64,000 nucleotides of DNA from Saururus chinensis (taxonomy: Eukaryota; Streptophyta; Magnoliopsida; Piperales; Saururaceae), in assembly GCA_035235625.1 (NCBI GenBank), contig CP141146.1, positions 29,072,501-29,136,500 of the forward strand. The letters are read 5' to 3'. Positions within the stretch are counted from its first letter, which is position 1. Every line of letters begins with the position of its first letter. Below, in pieces: positions 34,825-46,612 of the stretch. The notes below the pieces were generated by a model that saw only the letters and a program-made list of their open reading frames with translations, made no database searches and was not told where the DNA came from. Position numbers and translations under genes: made by a program.

Positions 34825-35033
34825 AAATTTGCATGTCATGGATCGTGTGTTTGAGACACTTTTCAAGCAGGGTGAGTGTTTTTCATTGAGAATAGATATG
34901 CATGTTATGGCTAGTGTGATTGAGACACTTTTCATGAAAGGTGAATATTTTTCATTGAGGATAGATATGCATGTTATGGAACGTTTGATTGAGACACTTT
35001 TCATGCAAGGTGAATGTTATTAATTAATAATAG
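34825..35033. repeat. 69-bp tandem repeat, three copies
   Basis: GAGACACTTTTCA occurs at 34853, 34922 and 34991, with GGTGAATGTTTTTCATTGAG and ATAGATATGCATGTTATGG around it. Spacing is exactly 69 bp. Confidence 0.9.
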
Positions 35034-36310
35034 TTATGCATGACATATTCATGTTGAAAAGTCACTCATGCAGGATGTGATGATGTTACACATGAGGCGT
35101 ATAATTGATGTATGCTATGTTGAACCCTTGATGCATAGTAGTCATATATATGATTTATGATGAGATGTTATGGGTTATGGCATGTATGCAGGTGACTTAA
35201 ATAATGTGATATTATGATATGTCATATCGCATGTTATGTAGGTATATGAGAATCTGTTCATGAGTAGATGATTAGGGATGGTAAATTATGACATAATTAC
35301 ACAAGTTGATGTGATATTCCATGATGAATGGGTATGATGATGGATTATGTGTGTTGAACATTATGTGCTTTACCTTTGATGTCATGTTTGATTTATTTTT
35401 CTATTAATTAAAAACCATTGCTGAGCTTGGTTCACCCCTCTTTCTTGTGTTTTTCTTTTGGGGCTACATGACATACCATGCAGGTGGTCAAGATTCACTT
35501 TACAAAGAGTGGGTGGGAGATGATCTTGCCTAGGAGGGGCGATTTAGAGATCTCATACTCTATGATTATTTACATAGCTCATGTTGTTGACACTTATGTT
35601 TATTTAGTTATTCTTTATACTCTACCTATCGAGTTTGGCTTAGACTGTTATTAGCCTATATGGGCTTAGACTCTATTACTTAAGCCATGAGAGGGCTATG
35701 TGGATTATGTGTGTGGGTATTGCATGGACCGAAACTTGGATTATGGTCCTTTATTTTTTCTCATTCTCTCTTGTACAAAGCTTATGTGCGCTATTTCGTT
35801 ATGAATAGGGGTTAAGTCTTCCACATCGAACACTACATCATCGCGCCATGCGCAACGACCTTCCCTTGGACCGGGTCCAGCTCGGGTTGGCGAGTGCTAG
35901 GGCATGACATGATTGATCCCCCCAATGGTAAAAAAATGACGTCCAATCATTTTTTGTGGGTTTGGGCGATTTATCAACATGTGATCGGCCCTCCAATGAC
36001 TCTAAAAAGAGTTGTTGGCAGCACGGTAATGCTGTTTTATGGGGCTCTGCCCGGTCCTGGTCATGAATGGGTCAGGCTTAAGCCAACCTCTTTGGGGCCC
36101 TAGGCTAGCCCTTTGCCACCTCTACTTATAGGGGATATTTTCCTTTCTTAGGAGGATTCCTAGTTTGGATCATATCAAATTCACTCTTTAGCTAATTAGC
36201 AAAGATCCTTCCCAAATTTGAATTAATTCTTCCTCATTTAAAAGTTTGAGCCATCTTCTGACTTGGCGTCAAAACTATCTAGGTGGGTAGTCCGTCGGAC
36301 TAGTCGGGTG

Positions 36311-38345
36311 TGTAATGTCCCTGAATTTTCTACGATTTTATGTGATTTTCCTACTATTTTTTGGATCATTTTTGGTGGGAAAGTGTGACGTTTCGGCGTA
36401 ATTGTATTTGCGTATTTGACCTCAGTATTATACCTGTAGAGTCAAGTGTGGGGTTTAGTCGCAGGCCGCAGGCCTTGACATGCACTTTTAGAGCAAATTT
36501 TGGATATACAACATGTAAACAAGAGGTTAATGAGTGATGAGGACATAAAAGGAAAAAAAGGTATAAAAATTTGGAACCTGACGATCGAGTCCTAAAAACT
36601 TTCAGAACGTCCAGTAAGTTTTGAGAGAAACCCGAAAGAGTTTCTGGTCACTCCGTCATGCCTCCTCAGTCGTCGGATTCTACTTGTTCTTGCTGGGATC
36701 CACTTCGCCTTACCGCCACGAGTCTGTTGGTACTATCTAGGACCGCTGCCATGGCCTCCTTGCTCATCCACGAGGTACCACTATTTTCCTCAGTTTTTCT
36801 CACCTTCGAAATTCATTTTTAGGCCACCGGAGGGCGATTTCGCCACCATTTGCTGTCGCCCTCCACGAGACTTATCTTCGTCTGGCCACTAGGAACCCAT
36901 AGGCGCTAGCCAGGGCTGCCTCCATGCTTTCCTAGCTCCTTTGCAAGCTGCCCATACTCTCCTCAGTTATGTTTCTTTCTCACTGTGCAGAAACGAATTC
37001 GGCCGGGATGACTGTTTCGTTGCCTCTATCGGTCATTCCGATCGGCCACCACCCCTCCATTCCACGTGTGGCCGGATTAACCTTCTATGCCCCCTCCACT
37101 CCTCTCCTCTTCCCAGTACCACCTCCACCTCACTGTTCCTCTATTTTCCCCCAGATAGACGCTTTGGGTGCGTCTCAGGTCATTGCCATTGGCGAGCCGC
37201 GGGCCATTTGGCCATTGTGGGCTCTTCCCAGGCTCGGCAACAGCGAGGGCCAGCCCCACTTGGCCTGATTATGTCTCTGCCCAGAATGGGCCACTTGCCC
37301 CTTGCCCTATACCGTGCAAGATGCACAACCACCCACACCAAATGTGTTGGTTGTGGGTGGCGATCGACGATGTTGCCATTTTGGTCAGCCACCACCTCCT
37401 GGCCCTAGCTCAATTGCCCTTTTATGGGCCTTGGGCCACCACCGTCCGACCCATCTCCCCCTAGATTGTCCCTTTTTGGCTGTGTGTGCATGTGGCCATA
37501 CGTGCATTTTAGGGTTTAGGCATCATTTTCGCGCAATTTAACCATCAGTTGGCTCTGCCACTGAATGGATTTGCACCAGAGCCCTCCTCCACCTCTCCTA
37601 TGTCCTTGAGCATCGCCTCATGCACTCCGCATTTATGTGGGCTCTTGTGGACACGAAATCGATGTCATTGGGTGCTATCCATGACCAATTTTGATGTCTT
37701 GCGGCCGACCAAGTAATTCTCAGTCGCTGACCAATCTTAAATTAGTCCATCTCAACTATTGGTTGCACTTGCCATTTCTATTGGCACAACCTTTCTCCCG
37801 ACTGCCCTTAGTGTGCCACCATGTTTCATAGATTTTTCCGTGTTGGTTTGTGTCACCCCATTTGGCCATGAGTACTTCTTGATCTTCCTAAACCCTTAGG
37901 ACAACAGCTCTCTCAAGTTGGCAATGCTTTTAGCCGCCAACTCCGCCGCCGATGTCACCACCATCATGTGCTCACCATCAAACGTCATGGATTACAAGGT
38001 AGGGAGCTTTGAACTCATAATTTCATGATAGCATGCTTTGAATGAGTAGCAGCATGCTACGAATGTATAATTCAATATTTTGGATGTTAAATCATGATCC
38101 ATTTGCATGATGTAAGAGGACAAATTATGCTATGTTGAAATGCATATGACATGCATGTGGGTTGTATGTATGTTTGAAGTATGTGTGTGCAAGTGATGTC
38201 TAGCGTGTTTGTTGGTAAGCTACATGTGTGGATTATGTATTTGCTAGTGATGGCTAGCAAGCATGTTTCTATGTATGTGGATTATGTATGTGATAGTGAT
38301 GGCTAGTGAGTATGTTGGTAAGCTATGTATGGCATAGTGTGTGTA
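36311..38345 (+). mobile_element. Partial copy of the giant Ty3-like LTR
   Basis: Begins TGTAATGTCCCTG and follows 6639-9250 in order: the GTGACGTTTCGGCGTA stretch, a GC-rich middle, TGTCACCCC..TTTGGCCATGAGTA, CATGATAGCATGCTTTGAAT and the CTAGTGATGGCTAG words near 38190-38310. The remaining half is missing where an Athila fragment begins at about 38346. The GC-rich frames (36941-37541) have no domain. Confidence 0.75.
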
Positions 38346-41130
38346 TGTCTTTTCAAAGATGTTCATGAATTTTGTAAAATTTGTGAATGGTGTCAAAAGT
38401 TAGGAGTCATATCTCGTTGAAATATGATGCCTCTTAACCCCATATTGGTTGTTGAGATTTTTTATTGTTGGGGCATCAATTTCATGGGACCTTTTCCTCC
38501 TTCTTTTGGCTATGTTTACATTTTAGTTGTCATCGATTATGTTTCCAAGTGGATTAGGCAGTTCCAAGCAAAACCAATTACCACAAAGTCATTGTGTGCT
38601 TTTTAAAAGAAATTGCATTTTCAAGGTTTGGAACGCCTCGAGCCATCACAAGTGATGGGGGGTCACATTTTTGCAATAAGCCATTTGAGGCTTTAATGAG
38701 GAAGTATGGGATTACCCATAAAGTAGCCACCCCCTATCACCCACAAACAAGTGGACAAGTTGAGATTTCTAATTGGGAAATTAAATATATTTTGTAGAAA
38801 ACAGTAAATTCAAATGGTAAAGATTGGTCTTTACGGCTAACCGATGCTCTTTGGGCTTACCGTACCGCTTTTAATACCCCAATTAGAATGTCTCATTACC
38901 ATTTAATTTTTGAAAAAGCTTGTCACTTACCTGTGGAATTGGAACATAGGGTGTATTGGGCAATCAAAGCTTTAAATTTCAATTTTGATAAGGCTAGCTT
39001 GAATAGAAAATTGCAAATCAATGAGTTAGAGGAAATTCGACATGATGCTTATGAGAGTTCAAAGATTTACAAAGATAGAATGAAGGCTTTTCATGATAAA
39101 AACATTTTAAGTAAAAATTTTCAGCTATTTCAGAAAGTTTTATTGTACAAATCTAGGCTTTACCTCTTTCCAGGAAAATTAAGATCACGTTGGGCAGGTT
39201 CTTTCATTGTAAAAACTGTTTATCCTTATCGAACTGTTGAAAATGAAAACCCAAATAATGGTAATATTTTCAAAGTTAATGGACAACGTTTGGAACCATT
39301 TTGTCCCTAAAGTTGAGTCTACATCTCTTAAAAATCCAAATTATGATGGTTGATTTTCTTTTCATGAGTTTTACCTAAAAAATCATAATTTTTTTTTCTT
39401 TTTTTTAAACATTGAGGACAATGTTTCATTTGGGTTGGGGGTGAGTCTTGATAATTTTTGTTGATAGTATTGACTATGTTAATCTTCATCCTTTCCTGGT
39501 ATTCTTCCTCTTTAATTTGATCTCTAGATAATGATGGCACTTTGATATTTTTAATAAAACTTTCCTTTTGTGATGAGTCTTTATAATTAACTTTCATACA
39601 GAGGATCTTAAAACTAATGTTGGTTTTCAAAATTTCACTCACATTTGACTAAGTTTTAGAGTTGAAGTTGAATTATGCAGTTGTTGCTCTAATACTCACC
39701 TAGAATGTCGAGAGACACCAAATCCAATGAATTTTGACCACCTTGTTCACTTAGTTGGCTGGGAAAGAAGAAAAAATTAGTGGATTATTATCATTATGGA
39801 AAGCAACCAATGAATTAGATCGAGTACTTCGAAAAAGACTGCCTATAAAAAATGAAAAAAAAATGAAAGGAAGTAAAAAAAAGAGTGATGGGCATCATAT
39901 GAAAAAAAAAATAAAGTTTCTAAATAATGTTTTATTTGGTAAGAGGGGGTGAAGCTATCGTTGTAACAATGCAAGCATGCTAGAATATCACAGATAAAGC
40001 CCATGAGGTATTAAAGTAAACATCTAAATAGCTTGTTATCTCAGACAAGTTGCTAAGTTTTGACAGAGCCTTAGTATTTCGGGCTTATCTTTCTATATAT
40101 GTAAAACTCGAATTGATATGATTCTGGTGGCATTAGAAACAAAACTTCCATGTCTACAACCATTATTTCAAGAAGTAATTCATAATTCTGAAGATATATG
40201 GGTCAAATCTGATTTGTAAAAACACAGCTAGTTAACTAACCCGAGGTCAATACATGGAGGATCTAATCACTAGTTGTGATTGATATATATAAGAAAAGAT
40301 AATTAGGTTGAGTGGATAACTAAAAGCTACTTATTTGCTGAATAAATCATTAATTTATTTGATTGATTTAAAATCTAATCATTGCCAAAGAAGTAACCAA
40401 TCAAGCAATCAATCATAATGCAATCAAGGGATATGATTGAACCTTCCCCTTTGAAGCAACCCCTTCTACTCCTATAAATAAAGGGGTGGATGTGGTAGAT
40501 GCATCATCTCCTCCTCTTTGGATCTCTCTTCTCCTATTTTTTTTCTCTTCTTTTGTACTTTTGATTTTTAGTTTTATTGTAATGGTTTTCTAAACTCTCT
40601 AGCTAAGGCTAGAGGTGATTTGTAACAATCTAATTGAGTTATATTCATGTTTGATTAATGGTTTCAAGTAAGTATTGGTTATTTGAAGTGATAGTTATTT
40701 AATATTGTTTATCTTCTTGTTTTTCTTTGTGAACTTAACACATAAGATGTTTGAAGGTTCTCCTTATTAATCTTTTGTGGTTTTGATACATAGAACTCTT
40801 GAAGAAACAATTCTTTTTTATCCTTCATCTATCCAAAGTATTTCTTATCTTTATTTTTGTTTTTAATGTTCATATCATCCGGTTAGATAGAATTTTCATT
40901 CAATTTTAACTGAGATAACATAACACATGAAGAACATCACTATATGTTACAATGACCCTTAATGCATTAGTGTTTTATCTTATTATTTTCTTAACTGTTT
41001 ATTACCTCAATACTCTTATAGTTTTTGTCTCTTAATCTTTCTTTACTCCTCTTATTTTGTAATCATTGTGATAGTCACACAAAGGCAATCCTTGTGGATT
41101 CGACCTTGCAAGATTACATCCACTTGTGCA
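38346..41130 (+). mobile_element. Athila fragment, integrase to partial LTR
   Basis: Plus-strand copy related to 15733-25497 but in the opposite orientation. It starts in the integrase zinc domain (about 38350-38420), runs through the core ([18 protein letters not shown] near 38650; [19 protein letters not shown] near 38725) and the C-terminal part ([18 protein letters not shown] near 39165), then AT-rich 3' sequence. From about 40072 it contains LTR sequence, including CTATAAATAAAGGGGTGG near 40472. It lacks gag, protease, RT and the LTR start. A broken fragment. Confidence 0.85.
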
Positions 41131-41392
41131 CTTGTAAGTAATATAACCCTAAGCTTTGGCTTAATTTAATGAATCAATAGTTTAGGAATAAGAGGGAGTT
41201 TTTGCCTAGTGGGGAGAAGAGAGAAGAAGTTGTCGGAACAGTTTTTCTAGAGAAGGTGACTGCAACAAATACAAGAAGAGCGAGTCCGAAGACTTTAAGA
41301 ATGGAGAGGTATGATGTTAACCCTTAAGCTGATTAATTCAAATCATACTTAAGAGTATTAATCTCAAAATATAACCTGATTAATTAATCTAT
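41131..41392. other. Spacer with no recognised feature
   Basis: AT-rich sequence between the Athila fragment and the first duplicated unit. Confidence 0.5.
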
Positions 41393-41589
41393 GCTCAAAG
41401 ATAAGATAAAATTCAAACTGAAAGAGTACATATAGGAATTTTGAGTTGAAATGATCACCAGAAAGTTCAAAACTCCCACCAACAGAGTTTTGTATGTTTC
41501 AAGAAACAATGCCAGTTAAAGATTATGAGAGATACTTCTGTTATGAAATTTAATCCTGATGAAAACCAAGGGTTATGGTATTTACTCAA

Positions 41590-41615
41590 AGCCCAAGTAA
41601 AAAGTAAAGTGACAT
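41590..41615 (-). pseudogene. GBA2-like exon copy (DVTLLFTWA), isolated
   Basis: Equivalent of the exon at 45208-45233. The splice acceptor TTCTGCAG is kept, but the donor GT seen in the other copy is TT here. No downstream GBA2 exons follow on its left, so this copy is a non-functional duplicate. Confidence 0.7.
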
Positions 41616-41724
41616 CTGCAGAACTGGAACCCAGATTGACAAGCTGAAAAATTGGCAGAAAGCAAAGTTTCTTAACAAAATACAAACAATTTTGGTAAAT
41701 CATAACAAATTAACTAGTGGATTG

Positions 41725-41892
41725 AAGGACATTGCATATAGTGAACGTAAACACTACAACAAGCAGGCAGCTCTCGCGAAAATTGTGGGGAATAAATGGA
41801 GATAGTTGACGGCATACAATTTGAAGCTCTGGATCAGGTTCACCTGAATCAACGTAGAAAGGACCACAAGTGATTGTGTTCTCTAAATATGA
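41725..41892 (-). pseudogene. GBA2-like exon copy ([20 protein letters not shown])
   Basis: The minus strand encodes [15 protein letters not shown] then [15 protein letters not shown] and [10 protein letters not shown]. This matches the conserved segment before the VTLLFTWA exon in non-lysosomal glucosylceramidase (GBA2 family). It is the duplicate of 45343-45510 and has no continuation into a gene. Confidence 0.75.
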
Positions 41893-42138
41893 ATGCACTT
41901 CTGGCAGCAGCTTATTAATATATTTAGAATCAAAATACCATTGTATACAGTCCAAGCCCTCGATAACAAAGCATAATAAGTGGAACTCAGCCCATCCAGG
42001 TTCCAATCCCAAGATCCAATGCCTGCAATGGTACCGTCTCTGCATATTCACAGCCTCTCTTCTTGGGTCGTTGCTTCCCGGCGATCCTCTCCTCTTGCTG
42101 CTGCTCCTGCTGCGGGCATTTCTTCCTCAGCCTTGGCA

Positions 42139-42520
42139 ATGGACCCATCAGAGCTCCGTCGGGTGTTCAGGATGTTTGAATGCAACGGGGACAGGAGGAT
42201 CACGAGGCGGGAGCTGAGCGACTCGCTAGGAGCTTAGGCATGTTTATATCGGAGAAGAAGCAGGAGGGGATGATCGAGAAGATCGATGTGGACGGGGAAG
42301 GTGCGTGGATGTGGGTGAGTTCAAGGAGCTGATGGTGGAGAGGGAGGAGGACGGCGGCGGCAGAGCTCATGGGGGAGGCGTTCGATGCTAATGACTATGG
42401 GTACATCGCGATGGAGGAGCTGCGGGCGGTGCTGGCATCGGTGGTTCTGAAGCAAGGGCGGACGATGAAGGAGGAGTGCGAGAGGACAGATGGTGGAGGA
42501 CACTGACGGGGATGGAGTGG
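42139..42520 (+). pseudogene. Calmodulin-like (CML) pseudogene, copy 1
   Basis: Starts MDPSELRRVFRMFECNGDRR, the beginning of plant CML3/CML7-type proteins, which bind Ca2+ through four EF-hands. The first EF-hand loop has E instead of D at its first position. After RELSDSL one base is missing and the frame shifts; the +1 frame then continues LGMFISEKKQEGMIEKIDVD (EF-hand 2). Later frames show [20 protein letters not shown] (EF-hand 3) and [10 protein letters not shown] (EF-hand 4). The intact gene would be about 145-150 codons without introns. At least two or three further shifts make it a pseudogene. The same one-base loss is in copy 2, so it predates the duplication. Confidence 0.85.
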
Positions 42521-42735
42521 TGGAAGAAGTCGGGGTCGGGCTTGGGTTTATGATTTTAGAGGGATTCAGTGGACGAAATACATCTTACTTTTAAGTGAAT
42601 ATTATGAACGTAGGTCTTATTTTCTGACTGAATTTAGTCTAAACAAATACAATGAAAAGCCGACTTTTAAGTGGCTTTTCAATGACTTATTCAGTTTAGG
42701 TTTGAATTAGACCAAACAAATGGACCCTTACTCTG

Positions 42736-43012
42736 AATCTGAAAAGCCAACTAAAAAATCTGAAATGCCTACCATCTGAATTTCACACTGAATCAGATTT
42801 AAATTTGAATCTGAATACATTCAATTTTTTAAAAATTTAAAATAAACTATTTTTAATTTGTACTAAAAAAATTTATTACACTAAAGATCATATGTATAGA
42901 AAAAGTTCAAATTAACTATTTTATTGAGTCACATCCACACTGCTTGGCACTCTCCATAAATAAAAAATTACTTTCATTATTTATTTCATTGAATATTTGA
43001 CTACTATTTAAG
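42736..43012. other. AT-rich spacer
   Basis: No coding or repeat signature recognised. The GBA2-like exon on its right has no consensus splice donor leading into it. Confidence 0.5.
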
Positions 43013-44925
43013 TGTTCCACATTCGGTATTCAATTCCTTCAAGATACATAAACTGGCTGATGTTCTCTTCTCCTTCTTGAAGTAAAGATGTCCCGTGAAC
43101 AGATTGTGATGACACTGAAGTTTGCATTTGCTCAAGGGCACTTGAAATTCTATCCAGGATGGTAATTGCAGTATCACTGTGAGATCTAGTACCATTTGCT
43201 TTTGGATAATCCACCTTACAATTATTAAGGGAAAACCCTTTTCCTTCAATGGTTACTAGATTCTGCATTGGTGGAGCTCCATCTGCAAAAGTATAGTTTA
43301 ATTTAATTCTGCAGTTGAAGATTGTCAATTTTCCAAAATCTCAGGATTCAAGCCAAATGATGAAAGCACATATCCGATGTGTGTCACATTCATCAAATGG
43401 ATCAGGTTATTGCAGGAGCATATAAATCACAGCTTTGTGACACACAAATTAGTGAAGAGATGACTTCTTTTTCAAGTTTCAATAATTAGATCCTTCCAAA
43501 ATAGTTGGGGTTTGGACGCTTGATGAATTGTTCTCAATATTTTTACATAAACAGAGGCTTAATGCCACTGTCCTTTCTGCATATGGATCAATACATTGCC
43601 GCACCAAATGTATGTGCTTTAGTTTAGTGTTGAGTAGTTGGGGTTCTTGTCCAAAAGTTAGGATCAAAATCAGGTATTATGAGGTCAAGCCAGCTCAATG
43701 AGATTTAAAGCACAATGCCTCTACCATACCAGTCCATATGGTCCCCCCAGCATTGAGAAAGTAGGGTTCATTGAAGAGAGTAACACGGTACCTGCATTAT
43801 ATCTTAAGACATTTTAACTTTCCCTAAAACCCTGACAAACTGGAATTCAACAAATAATAAATGCTAATAGCTCACCATTCAAAGAAGTGTCTTGTCATCT
43901 AAAATTGGTCTTTGCCAAATGTCAGTCATGGACTCCCACCGTGTATGCACTATTTATATAATCAGAAAGAAACCAAACACAGTTTTAAAAAAAAATGAAG
44001 AAGAATATCATGTTGATTTGGAACCAGTTTAAACTCATAGCTTTAGTGAACACAGCGGAAATTCTACATGAAATACTACACACGATTGCCCCCAGCAAAG
44101 CTAGCCGCAAGCTCAGCGTGATGGCTATGTGGGTACTCATGTGGGCATCGGACCCACATATCACGGTGAGCGCACAGTGAGTGTTGCTGGTTGCTGGGTA
44201 AGCATGTAACATTTTTCAAATTTCTACATGTGTACCAAACTGCATTTTCCTAGAGAATCAATTTTTTCAGGAAACAAGATTCTTAATGCAAACATAACAA
44301 ACATAGAATTACTCTCAGCACATTGTTAAAGGTGGTTTTATAAGGAATTCCTAGATGGGAAGCCTATTACTATTAATGCAAGTTGAGGTGTAAATTTTAA
44401 ATGATTGGGCTAGTGTGACCTACTGCTGGGATATAATTTTCACTATCATGCATAGAATCCACCTATAAAATTATAGGTATTGAGAGTTGGTGATCCATTA
44501 TGAAACTCCTAATAAGCAACTTATCCTTGGTTTTTTAAGTGAAAATCCTCATTATCTCTATATATGTATATCTGGCTGTGGAAACATGGGAAACAAAAAA
44601 CAACAAATTGCATTATTTGTGTAATTGAAAGTTCAACCTCTTTAACTTCATGCCACATTTCCCTTGAATCCTGAGAATCTCCAGATATTGAGAAACAAGG
44701 ACATTCAGAGACATGAACATCATGAGTCTCTTGTGCTCCAATGGCAAATGTTACTGGGAAATGCCCATTTGCAGTCCTGCAGATAATCATCTCAGGTTCA
44801 AAGATTAACATTAAAGTTTTTGAGTATCTATAATTATCAAAATAAGGTGTGGGACATATATGGGTAGTAAAATCTTACTTGTGATGCAGCTGTACTCCAC
44901 GAACACAATTCTTTGTCCTATCATT
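43013..44925 (-). pseudogene. GBA2-type glucosylceramidase, middle exons, probable pseudogene
   Basis: The GBA2 family (non-lysosomal beta-glucosidase, GH116) hydrolyses glucosylceramide at membranes. Exons on the minus strand in family order: ~44879-44925 (RGVQLHHK, donor GTAAG); ~44640-44776 ([37 protein letters not shown]); ~43876-43925 (WQRPILDDKTL, donor GTGAG); 43730-43791 (YRVTLFNEPYFLNAGGTIW, donor GTATG); 43013-43282 (DGAPPMQNLVTIEGKGFSL, TAITILDRISSALEQMQT, QEGEENISQFMYLEGIEYRM, WNT). Introns keep mostly GT/AG ends. The last exon meets TAA right after WNT, where the family continues YDVHFY, and no downstream exon exists to the left. The N-terminal exons are also absent. It is a partial gene, about 190 of some 900 residues. 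Confidence 0.8.
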
Positions 44926-45207
44926 CATTTTAAATTAGCATAATACAAAAATTCACAAAAAGAAGACATACACTTGAAAGCAAAGAGAGCATTGCTGATA
45001 AGTATCAGCTGCTCAAAGATAAGATAAAATTCAAAGTGCAAGAGTACATACAGGAATTTTGAGTTGAAATGATCACCAGAAAGTTCAGAACTCCCACCAA
45101 CAGAGTTCTGTATGTTTCAAGAAAAAATGCCGGTTAAAGATTATGAGAGATACTTCTGTTAAGAAATTTAATCCTAATGAAAACCAAGGGTTATGGTATT
45201 TACTCAC

Positions 45208-45233
45208 AGCCCAAGTGAACAGTAAAGTGACAT
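45208..45233 (-). pseudogene. GBA2-like small exon DVTLLFTWA
   Basis: A 26-base exon bounded by acceptor TTCTGCAG and donor GTGAGT on the minus strand. It encodes the strongly conserved VTLLFTWA of GBA2 enzymes and lies in order between 45343-45510 and the exon ending at 44879. Confidence 0.75.
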
Positions 45234-45342
45234 CTGCAGAACTGGAACCCAGATTGACAAGCTGAAAAATTGGCAGAAAGCAAAGTTTCTTAACAAAATA
45301 CAAACAATTTTGGTAAATCATAACAAATTAACTAGTGGATTG

Positions 45343-45510
45343 AAGGACATTGCATACAGTGAATGTAAACACTGCAACAGGCACGCTGCTCTCACGATAA
45401 TTGTGGGGAATAAATGGAGATAGTTGACGGCATATAATTTGAAGCTCTGGATCAGGTTCACCTAAATCAACGTAGAAAGGACCACAAGGGATTGTGTTCT
45501 CTGAATATGA
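45343..45510 (-). pseudogene. GBA2-like exon with EPDPEL and [15 protein letters not shown]
   Basis: Encodes [34 protein letters not shown] and FTFTVCN, a hallmark stretch of the GBA2 N-terminal beta domain. It is the first recognisable exon of the partial gene. Upstream exons that would encode the N-terminus are not found to the right; a CML pseudogene begins 250 bp away in the opposite direction. Confidence 0.8.
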
Positions 45511-45756
45511 ATGCACTTCTGGCAGCAGCTTATTAATATATTTAGAACAAAAATACCACTGTATACAGTCCAAGCCCTCGAAAACAAAGCATAATAAGTG
45601 GAACTCCACCCATCCATGTTCCAATCCCAAGATCCAATGCCTGCAATGGTACTGTCTCTCCATATTCACAGCCTCTCCTCTTGGGTCGTTGCTCCCCAAC
45701 AATCCTCTCCTCTTGTTGCTACTCCTATTGCGGGCATTTCTTCCTCAGCCTTGGCA

Positions 45757-46170
45757 ATGGACCCATCGGAGCTCAGTCGGGTGTTCGGGATGTTCGAACG
45801 CAATAGGGACAGGAGGATCACAAGGCAGGAGCCGAGCGACTTGCTAGGAGCTTGGGCATGTTTATATCGGAGAAGAAGCAGGAGGGGATGATCGAGAAGA
45901 TCGATGTGGACAGGGAAGGGTGCGTAGAAGTGGGTGAGTTCAAGGAGCTGATGGTGGAGAGAGAGGGTGATGGCAACGGTGGAGGAGTTCACGGGGGAGG
46001 CGTTCGGGGTGTTCGATGCTGACGGCGATGGGTATATCATGGTGGAGGAGCTGCAGGCGGTGCTAGCATCGGTGGGGTTGAAGCAGGGGTGGACTGTGGA
46101 GGAGGAGTGCAAGAGGATAGATAGTGGAGGACACTAACAAGGATGGACTATGGAGTGGTGGAAGAAGTCA
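45757..46170 (+). pseudogene. Calmodulin-like (CML) pseudogene, copy 2
   Basis: Starts MDPSELSRVFGMFERNRDRR. It carries the same one-base loss after the first EF-hand as copy 1, then LGMFISEKKQEGMIEKIDVD in the shifted frame, and later EF-hand remnants ([20 protein letters not shown] in about 46010-46065). The first loop is damaged (E at position 1, R at position 4 in place of G). Non-functional as a Ca2+ sensor of normal length. Confidence 0.85.
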
Positions 46171-46414
46171 GAGTTGGGCTCGGGATCAGGTTTATACTTT
46201 CAAATGGATTTAATTTATAAAATACATCTGACTTTTAAGTGAATATTATTAACGTAGATATTATTTTCGGACTGAATCAATGATTAAATTGAGTACACTG
46301 AAAAGTCAACTTTTAAGTGAATATTATTAACTTTTAAGTGACTTTTTCAATTAAGTATGAATTAGGCCAAACAAATGAACCTTAGTCTAAATAAATGAGC
46401 TCGTATGAAATTTG

Positions 46415-46416
<2 letters not shown>

Positions 46417-46483
<67 letters not shown>
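46417..46483. repeat. (TA)n followed by poly-T
   Basis: About 36 bases of TA dinucleotide then about 31 T residues, 130 bp upstream of the PORR gene start. Length in an assembly is unreliable here. Confidence 0.9.
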
Positions 46484-46484
<1 letters not shown>

Positions 46485-46612
46485 GATAAAAGAGGGGAAT
46501 AGGGGTTCCAGAGTAAGTTATTTCTTTTTAATTATAGTTTTCCTCATTTACCCCCCTCACGTATCTTGCGTACTTCTTCCACCTAAAACCCTCCCTCCAG
46601 AACCCCGCTGTT

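Larger units (their letters stand above)
33563..36310. mobile_element. LTR-like AT-rich block with tandem repeats, no genes
   Basis: Composition and words (CACCCCTCTTTCTTGTGTTTTT, then ACCATGCAGGTGG near 35480) resemble the 3' part of long Ty3 LTRs. A possible terminus GGGCATGACA is at about 35900-35909. No coding domain. 35910-36310 shows nothing recognisable. Confidence 0.4.
41393..42735. repeat. Duplicated CML-GBA2 segment, copy 1
   Basis: About 1.34 kb, nearly colinear with 45012-46392, offset 3,618 bp in the same orientation. It starts at CTCAAAGATAAGATAAAATTC in both copies and fades out at GGCCAAACAAATG-like sequence. It contains two GBA2 exon copies (minus) and a CML copy (plus). Confidence 0.9.
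45012..46392. repeat. Duplicated CML-GBA2 segment, copy 2
   Basis: Same content and orientation as 41393-42735. This copy is joined to the additional GBA2 exons on its left, so it is the more complete and probably the parental arrangement. Confidence 0.9.

Noticed and set aside
36941-37541. Cluster of GC-rich open frames
   Set aside because: Same GC-rich LTR segment in the partial copy at 36311; not conserved as protein between the two copies.
42736-43012. Possible continuation of the GBA2 gene after the WNT motif
   Set aside because: No YDVHFY-like sequence or splice donor is present in this stretch.
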